From positions 1 to 5,513 of the forward strand of contig JAPLJM010000408.1 of the NCBI GenBank assembly GCA_026388595.1: 5,513 nucleotides of DNA. The letters are read 5' to 3'. The translations under genes were made by a program, and so were the position numbers. The DNA is from Deltaproteobacteria bacterium. Lineage in GTDB: Bacteria > Desulfobacterota > Syntrophia > Syntrophales > Fen-1087. Of the stretch, positions 1 through 5,513 are shown one piece after another. Position 1 is the first letter of the stretch; each line of letters opens with the position of its first letter. The notes beneath the pieces were generated by a model. The model was not told the DNA's origin. It made no database searches and worked only from the letters and a program-made list of their open reading frames with translations.

Positions 1-262
1 GGGGAATCTTCTGAGCCTCGTCAACGACAAGCAATCGCACTGCGCCGACAAATGCCTTGAGCTTTTCCACCGATTGGCTCGCGAGATAGGACTGCACTGT
101 AATATCTTCCCCGGTTGCAAGAGTGTAAGGTTCAGCCTCTGCCTTGAGAAACTCGGTCAATAAAGTGGTTTTGCCTGTGCGCCGCGGACCATAGATAACG
201 ACGACCTTCCCCGGAACGGCCCAGCGTCTGAGATTTTCCAATTGCTTCTGAATGACGTACAT
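1..262 (-). CDS. AAA-type P-loop ATPase, DUF4143-associated family, N-terminal part (3' end beyond the window)
   Basis: Only the first 87 codons are present; the gene runs off the low-coordinate edge. The fragment shows a Walker A loop YGPRRTGKTT at residues 24-33 and a Walker B strand LLVVDEAQKI at residues 77-86. The order and wording (PGKVVVIYGPRRTGKTTLL, then VVDEAQ) match the large family of prokaryotic ATPases whose C-terminus carries DUF4143; that C-terminal domain lies outside the window, so the assignment is inference. Cellular roles of this family are poorly defined. The ATG at 262-260 is chosen because an in-frame stop lies at 293-295 and GAGAG (269-273) sits 6 bases upstream. It has its own promoter and probable operator (273-319), so it is likely a separate transcription unit from mutS, 166 bases away. 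Confidence 0.85.
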   Translation of the reverse strand, partial: MYVIQKQLENLRRWAVPGKVVVIYGPRRTGKTTLLTEFLKAEAEPYTLATGEDITVQSYLASQSVEKLKAFVGAVRLLVVDEAQKIP

Positions 263-272
263 ATATATCTCT

Positions 273-312
273 CGGTCAATAAACTGACCGTATTATAGAC
301 AATATGGTCAGT
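273..312. promoter_or_regulatory. inverted-repeat operator overlapping the ATPase promoter
   Basis: Three copies of the pentamer GGTCA/TGACC lie at 274-278, 285-289 and 306-310. The outer pair forms an imperfect 11-base dyad, ACTGACCGTAT (283-293) against ATATGGTCAGT (302-312), with one mismatch and an 8-base centre. This dyad covers the spacer and the -10 of the promoter. The inner pair forms a second perfect dyad, CGGTCA (273-278) and TGACCG (285-290), around a 6-base centre; it spans the likely start site and touches the ribosome binding site. The layout is typical of repressor binding. Which protein binds is unknown; autoregulation or an unlinked regulator are both possible. Confidence 0.55.
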
Positions 313-319
313 AAGTCAA
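292..319 (-). promoter_or_regulatory. sigma70-type promoter of the AAA ATPase gene
   Basis: On the minus strand TTGACT (314-319) and TATAAT (292-297) are separated by 16 bases. The -10 is a perfect consensus and the -35 differs at one base. A start site near 285 would leave a short leader of roughly 22 bases before the ATG at 262. Seen directly in sequence; activity is inferred. Confidence 0.7.
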
Positions 320-335
320 GCGATTTTCGGCATCA

Positions 336-345
336 GACCGCGGTC
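336..345. repeat. 10-base perfect palindrome upstream of the ATPase promoter
   Basis: GACCGCGGTC is a perfect palindrome 16 bases upstream of the -35 hexamer. Its halves, GACCG and CGGTC, repeat the core of the operator half-sites at 273-290, so it may be an extra binding site with abutted halves. A 10-base palindrome can occur by chance. Confidence 0.3.
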
Positions 346-386
346 CACCCAAAACGAAGAAAAGTCAAAACTATTCAATTCCCGCC

Positions 387-420
387 GTTGCACCAACTGT
401 TGGTGCCATAAACCGGCAAC
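387..420. repeat. dyad after mutS, possible RNA hairpin
   Basis: GCACCAAC (390-397) and GTTGGTGC (399-406) form a perfect inverted repeat with a single central base, starting 23 bases past the mutS stop. A second, overlapping stem is possible: read on the minus strand, CTGTTG (417-422) can pair with CAACAG (394-399). Outer arms GTTGC (387-391) and GCAAC (416-420) also match. There is no run of U immediately after the stem on either strand, so it is not a standard intrinsic terminator. It may protect the 3' end of the mutS message or be a DNA binding site. Confidence 0.3.
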
Positions 421-428
421 AGGTTCTT

Positions 429-2995
429 TTATTCTCTGTCGAGTGTTTCCTTCCAGAGGTTGATCAGATTGATCGCATCGAGCGGCGTCAGGTTCATCAA
501 TTCCAGTCGCTTGATATCGTTGATGATGACCTCTCCTTTGTCCGCGAACAGGCTGAGCTGATTCCGGTCGGCCCGTGCCTGTCTTTTACTCCGGGCGATC
601 CTCGGCCCTCGGGCACGCCGGCGATCCGCGCCACCTGAATCCCGTAACTGCGGTTTGTGCCACCGGGCATGATCTTGCGGAGAAAGATAATCCGGTCGCC
701 CCATTCCTTTACGGCGATGTTGAAGTTTTTCACCCCGGCTTTGGCCGTCTCCAATTCTGTGAGCTGGTGGTAATGGGTCGCAAAGAGGGTCCTGGACCCC
801 AGGTGACCGGCGTCATGGAGATATTCCGCCACGGCCCAGGCAATGCTCAGGCCGTCGAAGGTGCTGGTGCCGCGCCCCACCTCATCGAGAATGATCAGGC
901 TTCGACCGGTGGCGTTTTTCAAGATGTGGGCCACTTCATTCATCTCTACCATGAAGGTGCTCTGACCCCGGCTGAGGCTGTCGGCGGCGCCGATGCGTGT
1001 AAAAATCCGGTCCGTCACGCCGATTCGTGCCCGGGAAGCGGGGACGAAGCTGCCCATCTGCGCCATCAGCACAATCAGGGCGCACTGCCGGATGTAGGTC
1101 GATTTACCGGCCATATTGGGACCGGTAATAATCAACAGCCGGTTTTGTTCCAGGTCGAGTCGGCAGTCATTCGGCACGAAGCCGTCCGTGAGCCCCATCC
1201 GCTCCACCACCGGATGGCGGCCGTCGGTAATGTCAATGACGTCTTCGTCGTCCACCACGGGACAGCAGTAATTGTAGCGTTCCGCCGCCTCTGCCAAGGC
1301 AGCCAGGGCGTCCAGATCGGCGATACCGGCGGCCGTGGTCTGGATTCGTTTGATTTCTTTTGCGATTTCCGCTCTGATGGCCAGAAACAGGTCGTACTCC
1401 CGCTCGCGGAGACGATCCTGGGCATTCAGCACCGTGTGTTCATATTCCTTCAATTCCTGGTTGATGTAACGTTCGGCGTTCACCAGGGTCTGCTTCCGGA
1501 TGTATTCCGCTGGCGCCAGGTCCGCATTTGCCCGGGTGATTTCGATGTAATAGCCAAAGACCTGGTTGAAACCGACCTTCAGGGAAGAAATCCCCGTCCG
1601 CATACGCTCTCTGTTTTCCAACGCAGCGATCCATTTTTTTCCATCCCGGGTCATCTTCAGCAGGCGATCCAGTTCCGGGTCCGCGCCCTCCCGGATCATG
1701 CCGCCCTCCCGCAGGGTGGCCGGGGGATCATCCACGATGGTTCTCTCAATGATATCGAAGAGATCGGGCATTTCATCCAGTGCCGCGTCAATCGTGCGGA
1801 TGAGGGGGGATTCCATCTCCCGGAGGGTGATCTTGATGTCCGGCAGGGCTTGCAGCGACGTCTTCAGGGCATTCACATCCCTGGCATTGGCCAGGCCCAT
1901 GACGATCCTGGCGCCAAGCCTTTCCAGATCCTGGATGCGCTTTAGTGCCTGGCGGAGATTTTGGCGGAGGAGATGATGATCCTTGATCTCGGCGACGGCG
2001 GCCAGCCGTTCCCGGATCCGCTCCGGTTTCACCCGGGGATAGGACAGCCACCACCGCAGGCGCCGCCCGCCCAGGGAGGTGACGGTCTGATCCAGCGTGT
2101 GAAAGAGGCTCCCCTCTTTACGGTTGTCCGTGATGGTGCTGAATAATTCAAGATTCCGTTTGGCGATTTCATCCAGGACGAGATACTCGTCTGTCTGATA
2201 CCGCTCGATGCGGTTGATATGACCCAGTTGATCCTTCTGTGTCTCTTCGATGTAGCGGAGAATGGCCCCGGCGGCGCAAGCCATGGCTGGATGACGGTCC
2301 AGGCCGATCTGCGCCAGCATGGCGTCGTCAAAATACCCCTGCAGACGATCAGTTGCCGCCTGCAGGTCGAAATAATCCAAAGAAAAGACATTGACACGGC
2401 AGTCTTTTTTTTCTTTCAGATAGCCCTTCAGCAGGCGGCTTTCCGCCGTCTTTTCCTCCAGCAGGATTTCACGGAAGGTGAGCCCGCCGATTTCCATGAG
2501 CAGCATTTCCGCCTGGGCCGACTCCGTGACCCGGAATTCGCCCGTGGAGATGTCCAGAAAGGCCAACCCGAAATGAAGGTCCTGGAGATAAAGCGCCGCC
2601 AGAAAGTTGTTTTCCTTGGCCTGGAGATTCTCTGCATCCACCACCAGACCGGGCGTGACGACGCGCACCACCTCCCTCTTGACGATCCCTTTTGCCTGTT
2701 TCGGATCTTCCACCTGTTCACAAATCGCTACCTTGAACCCCGCATCAATCAGCTTTGTCAGGTAGGTGGAAACGGCATGGTAGGGAAAGCCGCAAAGGGG
2801 GATGCTGTCCTCTTTGCCTTTGTTCCTGGAGGTTAGTGTAATGTCGAGCACTTTTGATGCCGTGACGGCATCCTCGAAAAACATCTCATAAAAATCACCC
2901 ATGCGAAGCAGGAGGATGCAGTCGGGATAGCGGCTTTTGATGTCCACGTATTGCCGCATGGCCGGGGTCAGGTCCGTCACACCCGTCATGACCAT
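429..2995 (-). pseudogene. mutS: DNA mismatch repair protein MutS, frameshifted near its C-terminus
   Basis: MutS binds mismatches as a dimer and recruits MutL in methyl-independent or methyl-directed repair. The main frame runs 2995 to 497. It carries the mismatch-stacking FYE motif at residues 35-37, connector and lever/clamp regions (about 130-560), Walker A GPNMAGKST at 625-633, the GQSTFMVEM segment near 677, Walker B LIILDEVGRGTS at 700-711 and the ATHYH switch at 739-743. Family similarity stops at GVPE (793-796). From about 608 the frame gives unrelated residues ending at 497, while the frame shifted by -1 gives a MutS-like tail to the stop at 429. Restoring one frame needs 3k+1 added bases. 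The start at 2995 has GAAGGGA (3005-3011) 9 bases upstream. An alternative ATG at 2989 forms an ATGA overlap with the preceding gene. Function is probably impaired, because the dimer-interface helix after GVPE and the clamp-binding motif are lost. A sequencing error is not excluded. Confidence 0.9.
432..605 (-). other. mutS: out-of-frame C-terminal remnant of MutS with beta-clamp motif
   Basis: Read in the frame ending with TAA at 429-431, this stretch encodes 58 residues. It begins PRIARSKRQ, has QLSLF (546-560), and ends with a helical segment containing LTPLDAINLINLWKETL. The QLSLF pentapeptide fits the bacterial beta-sliding-clamp binding consensus, and the final LTP-x-x-A-x-N-L helix is the usual MutS terminus. 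It has no ribosome binding site or start of its own that would make sense, so it is treated as the detached end of mutS and not as a gene. Its good preservation suggests that the frame break is recent or artefactual. Confidence 0.85.
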
Positions 2996-3402
2996 CGGTT
3001 GCGGTCCCTTCGTTTGAGGTCGATGATGCCATCATCGCGGCGCTGTCCGCTGTCACCCTGCTCCTTGCGGGTCAGGGCGTTGAGCAGGGAACTTACGAGC
3101 GTGATGATGAGCGCACCGAACAGGGCCGTCCAGAAGCCATGCACCTCGAACCCGGGAATGACGCCGGAGGCCAGCTTCAGCAGAAAGGCGTTGATGACAA
3201 AGGTGAAAAGCCCCAGGGAAAGAAGATTGAGAGGCAGGGTGAGCAGGATCAGGATCGGACGGAAGAAGGCGTTCAGGATGCCCAGGACGGCCGCCGCCAG
3301 AAAGGCCGAAAGGAAGTCGCGGACTTCAATGCCGTTAAGCAGATAGGCGGCCGCAAGAATCGCCACGGTCAGAGTCAACCAGCGCAGTAATAAGCCTCTC
3401 AT
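2986..3402 (-). CDS. phage_holin_4_2 (DUF360) family integral membrane protein
   Basis: This 138-residue protein is strongly hydrophobic, with about four predicted membrane segments at residues 4-22, 30-48, 51-77 and 88-110, and a charged tail rich in Arg, Lys and Asp at 111-138. The central stretch NAFFRPILILLTLPLNLLSL followed by GLFTFVINAFLLKLA is the hallmark of the family named after phage holins (PF04020). Most members are ordinary chromosomal genes of unknown function, and nothing here suggests lysis or a prophage. The start at 3402 is supported by GAGGAAG (3408-3414) 5 bases upstream. The TGA at 2988-2986 overlaps the beginning of mutS, so the two are likely cotranscribed and translationally coupled. 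Function remains unknown. Confidence 0.85.
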   Translation of the reverse strand: MRGLLLRWLTLTVAILAAAYLLNGIEVRDFLSAFLAAAVLGILNAFFRPILILLTLPLNLLSLGLFTFVINAFLLKLASGVIPGFEVHGFWTALFGALIITLVSSLLNALTRKEQGDSGQRRDDGIIDLKRRDRNRWS

Positions 3403-3452
3403 GATGACTTCCTCATGGATGCTTTTTTATCCCGGCAGATCAGAATTTTCAA
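3399..3452 (-). CDS. possible 17-codon leader ORF ahead of the membrane-protein gene
   Basis: A TTG codon at 3452-3450 lies 6 bases after AGGAGGAGG (3459-3467), the strongest Shine-Dalgarno sequence in the window. The frame encodes MKILICRDKKASMRKSS if TTG is read as Met. It stops at TGA 3401-3399, which overlaps the next ATG as ATGA. This arrangement suggests translational coupling to the membrane protein. The ORF is too short for codon statistics, and the downstream gene has its own binding site inside this frame. The peptide resembles nothing I recognise. A chance purine run remains quite possible. Confidence 0.25.
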   Translation of the reverse strand: MKILICRDKKASMRKSS

Positions 3453-3467
3453 GCGCCGCCTCCTCCT

Positions 3468-3473
3468 ATTATA
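3468..3473 (-). promoter_or_regulatory. candidate -10 box between gspE and the membrane-protein gene
   Basis: TATAAT on the minus strand is a perfect -10 hexamer in an AT-rich part of the 123-base gap. No convincing -35 is visible at 16-18 bases upstream. A transcript from it would start near 3461, inside the AGGAGGAGG sequence, so this promoter and that ribosome binding site are partly mutually exclusive. No clear intrinsic terminator follows gspE, so read-through from gspE is the alternative. Confidence 0.3.
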
Positions 3474-3525
3474 ATCTACGCTATGATATTATCGGATAAG
3501 AATTTCAGCGCTCTCGATTTTTCTT

Positions 3526-5316
3526 TTATACGTCAATGTCCGTTTCCCGTTTCAGAATTCGGGTGACCCGGAAGACCTCTTCGATGGTGGTGATTCCCGC
3601 CAGAACCTTCTGCGCCCCGTCATAAAGCAAATTTGTCATGCCGAGTTTTATGGCCAAGTCGCTGATTTGATTTGAATCTGACGTTTTTAAAATCAAACGT
3701 TTTATTTCATCCTCCATGAGCATGATCTCGAAAATGGCAGACCGGCCCCGGTAACCCGTGTTCATGCAGGCATGACAGCCTTTTCGCTTATAGAGAATGT
3801 GCTTGGCAAGCATGTCTTTGCTTACGCCCAAATTGGCCAGCGACTCATCATCCGGAATATACGTTTCCTTGCATTTCGGGCAGAGGACGCGCACCAGACG
3901 CTGGGCGATGATAGCGATGACCGAGGACGTCACCAGAAACGGCTCGATCCCCATGTCGATGAGGCGCGTCACGGCGCTGGCGGCGTCGTTGGTGTGCAAG
4001 GTCGAAAAGACCAGATGCCCGGTCAGTGAGGATTGGATGGCGATTTCCGCCGTTTCCTTGTCGCGGATTTCGCCCACCAGGATGACGTCCGGGTCCTGCC
4101 GGACAATGGAGCGCAGTCCGGCTGCGAAGGTCAGGTCGATCTTGGGATTGACCTGGATCTGCCCGATTCCGTCGATCTGATACTCGATGGGGTCTTCGAT
4201 AGTGATGATGTTGATCTCCGGCTGGTTGATGATAGAGAGGGCCGCATAGAGGGTCGTTGTCTTGCCGCTGCCCGTCGGACCGGTGACCAGGACAATCCCG
4301 TAGGGGGATTTGATGAGTTTGTTGAAGAGCTGGACGCTTTTCTCACTCATGCCCAGTTCAGGCAGAAGCAGGATGGTTCCCGATTTATCCAGGAGGCGGA
4401 GCACCACACGTTCTCCAAAGGCGGTAGGGATGACGGAAACGCGGATATCCACGCTCCGGTCGGCGATCTTGACTTCGATCCGACCGTCTTGGGGTAGCCG
4501 CTTTTCGGCGATGTTGAGCTTGGCCATGATCTTGACGCGCGAGGTCAGTGGCGACTGAATCCGTCGAGGCAGGCTGAGGATATCATAGAGGATGCCGTCG
4601 ATGCGGTAGCGGATCTTGAGCGCGCTCTGATAGGGCTCGATATGGATGTCGCTGGCCCGGTCTTTGATGGCGCCGGAGAGCAGCAGGTTCACCAGCCTGA
4701 TGATTGGGGCGTCACTGCTGGATTCATCCAGCAGGTTGCCGGTGTCTTCGATTTCGGAAATGATACTGTTCGTCGATTCTTCGCTCATTTCCTCGAAGAA
4801 TTCCTTGGCAGTGTTCCGACTGATGTCGTAAGCGAGGTTGATCGCGGTTTGGATGGAGGCCTGAGAAGACAGGACGGTCCGGCAGTCCTGCCATCCCAGC
4901 AGGTGGCGGAGATCGTCCGCAGGCTGAAAATTGGCCGGGTCGTTGACGGCCATGATCAGCCCTTCCGGCGTTTCCAGCGGCACGATCCGGATTTTCTTCA
5001 GGTATTGGATAGAGACCCGGTCGGTAAAATCGGTGTTCATGTGGTCCGTCGGCAACTCCTGCAGGAAGGGGAGATGGAAATGGTCGCCCAGGGCCTGAAG
5101 GAGCCCTGTCTCCGTGATGGTTTTTTTCTGGATGAGGATGTCGAAGAAACTGATGCTGTTGTCCTGGAACTCACGGACAGCCTCGGCAAGGTCTGCTTCC
5201 GAAATGCCGGCCCCGATTAGATAGGGGTAGCGCGACGCGAGATCAGGAGAAGGCGGTGCCTCCGGGGCGCCGGTGTGGCCATATTCCTTTGTATTTTCCG
5301 CATTCTCGCTGGCCAT
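3526..5316 (-). CDS. gspE: type II secretion system ATPase GspE
   Basis: GspE is the cytoplasmic hexameric ATPase that powers the pseudopilus of the type II secretion system; it docks on GspL at the inner membrane. The 596 residues contain an N-terminal T2SSE_N-type domain (about 30-165) and the N2 domain (about 202-310, beginning SDAPIIRLVNLLL). The motor domain has Walker A GPTGSGKTT (346-354), Asp box ITIEDPIEYQ (371-380), Walker B VILVGEIRD (411-419) and His box TGHLVFSTLHTND (432-444). Paired cysteines at 479/482 and 514/517 form the zinc-binding CxxC...CxxC site of GspE and PilB proteins. PilB is the main alternative, but the adjacent secretin end favours GspE. The start at 5316 is 14 bases after the gspD stop, with AAGG about 7 bases upstream. 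It is slightly longer than many GspE proteins because of a roughly 28-residue polar N-terminal extension. No gspF follows; the next gene is unrelated. Confidence 0.92.
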   Translation of the reverse strand: MASENAENTKEYGHTGAPEAPPSPDLASRYPYLIGAGISEADLAEAVREFQDNSISFFDILIQKKTITETGLLQALGDHFHLPFLQELPTDHMNTDFTDRVSIQYLKKIRIVPLETPEGLIMAVNDPANFQPADDLRHLLGWQDCRTVLSSQASIQTAINLAYDISRNTAKEFFEEMSEESTNSIISEIEDTGNLLDESSSDAPIIRLVNLLLSGAIKDRASDIHIEPYQSALKIRYRIDGILYDILSLPRRIQSPLTSRVKIMAKLNIAEKRLPQDGRIEVKIADRSVDIRVSVIPTAFGERVVLRLLDKSGTILLLPELGMSEKSVQLFNKLIKSPYGIVLVTGPTGSGKTTTLYAALSIINQPEINIITIEDPIEYQIDGIGQIQVNPKIDLTFAAGLRSIVRQDPDVILVGEIRDKETAEIAIQSSLTGHLVFSTLHTNDAASAVTRLIDMGIEPFLVTSSVIAIIAQRLVRVLCPKCKETYIPDDESLANLGVSKDMLAKHILYKRKGCHACMNTGYRGRSAIFEIMLMEDEIKRLILKTSDSNQISDLAIKLGMTNLLYDGAQKVLAGITTIEEVFRVTRILKRETDIDV

Positions 5317-5330
5317 TTCCGAACCTTAAT

Positions 5331-5513
5331 TCATTTCTTCTTTTTAGGCGGTGTGCCCTTAATGGTGCCTTCCCGGAGTGTCTCCATATAATCTTTCTTG
5401 TCCTCATGGATGTCCGCGGCATCCTCCGGATTCTGGATGATCCGTGGGGTGATAAAAATGAAAAGATTCTGTTTATCTCCAGACTTGCTCTTATATTTGA
5501 AGAACCAGCCCAG
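5331..5513 (-). CDS. gspD: type II secretion secretin GspD, C-terminal end (5' part beyond the window)
   Basis: Only the last 60 codons are visible. They read LGWFFKYKSKSGDKQNLFIF then ITPRIIQNPEDA, which is the end of the secretin beta-barrel domain; L(G)xxF(K)...K.NL.IFITP.I is characteristic of GspD and related secretins of the outer membrane. A short tail follows, ending in PPKKKK before TGA at 5333-5331. PilQ is a less likely alternative. It lies directly before gspE on the same strand, so the two are presumably one operon. The lysine-rich end is unremarkable for a periplasmic tail, although four consecutive lysines are slightly unusual. Confidence 0.8.
   Translation of the reverse strand: MGWFFKYKSKSGDKQNLFIFITPRIIQNPEDAADIHEDKKDYMETLREGTIKGTPPKKKK

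Noticed and set aside
387..420. Intrinsic terminator of mutS
   Set aside because: The stem is not followed by a T run on the transcribed strand, and the single-base centre makes the full stem sterically poor.
597..612. Programmed ribosomal frameshift restoring full-length MutS
   Set aside because: A -1 slip would reach the right frame, but CCC GAG GGC is not an X XXY YYZ slippery heptamer. I see no strong downstream structure, and MutS is not known to use frameshifting.
575..1945. 456-codon open frame on the plus strand opposite mutS
   Set aside because: It lies wholly antisense to a gene with clear MutS motifs. Its translation is low in complexity, rich in His, Gly and Arg, and resembles no known domain. 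Long antisense frames are common opposite GC-rich genes.
2219..2836. 205-codon plus-strand frame opposite the mutS N-terminal half
   Set aside because: It is antisense to confidently assigned MutS sequence and has no family features.
2986..3402. Phage lysis gene or prophage remnant suggested by the holin family name
   Set aside because: The family is mostly chromosomal despite its name. No endolysin, capsid, integrase or att-like repeats are nearby.
4642..5220. 192-codon plus-strand frame opposite gspE, and similar shorter frames at 4033-4497 and 3797-4180
   Set aside because: These are shadows of the well-supported gspE frame, with no ribosome binding logic or recognisable motif.
1..5513. 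CRISPR array, tRNA, rRNA, insertion sequence or toxin-antitoxin pair
   Set aside because: No regularly spaced repeats, no recognisable RNA genes, no transposase motifs or terminal inverted repeats, and no paired small ORFs with such features were seen on either strand.

Overview
All genes in this window read on the minus strand, so transcription runs from high to low coordinates. In that order they are: the 3' end of a type II secretion secretin gene (gspD), a complete type II secretion ATPase gene (gspE), a small four-helix membrane protein of the phage_holin_4_2 (DUF360) family, the mismatch-repair gene mutS, and the 5' part of an AAA-type ATPase resembling the DUF4143-associated family. 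The gene types, moderately high GC and MutS/GspE sequence style suggest a Gram-negative bacterium, most likely of the Desulfobacterota/deltaproteobacterial kind (for example Syntrophaceae-like). That placement is inference from sequence feel, not from a search.

Region 5513-3526 is the secretion block. The gspD end and gspE are 14 bases apart and almost certainly share a transcript. GspE has all its motifs: Walker A, Asp box, Walker B, His box and a four-cysteine zinc site. Region 3525-3403 is a 123-base gap with a TATAAT hexamer and a very strong Shine-Dalgarno sequence. That Shine-Dalgarno is well placed for a 17-codon TTG-initiated leader ORF whose stop overlaps the membrane-protein start. 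Region 3402-429 holds the membrane protein and mutS, which overlap at their junction and are probably translationally coupled.

The most notable point is that mutS is broken. Its reading frame is intact through the mismatch-binding, connector, lever/clamp and ATPase domains, up to the conserved Gly-Val-Pro-Glu near residue 796. It then leaves frame at about position 605-608. The C-terminal tail, including a beta-clamp-binding QLSLF motif and the terminal helical segment, continues in another frame to 429. Either one base is missing or a longer internal stretch (3k+1 bases) has been lost. The cause could be a true mutator lesion or a sequencing/assembly error.

Region 428-263 is the mutS/ATPase gap. 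It holds a short perfect dyad just after mutS and a convincing sigma70-type promoter for the ATPase gene. That promoter is overlaid by a set of GGTCA/TGACC inverted half-sites that look like an operator. I see no CRISPR array, tRNA, rRNA, insertion sequence or clear novel multi-gene system. The unusual content is regulatory (the ATPase operator and the leader ORF) and the mutS lesion.
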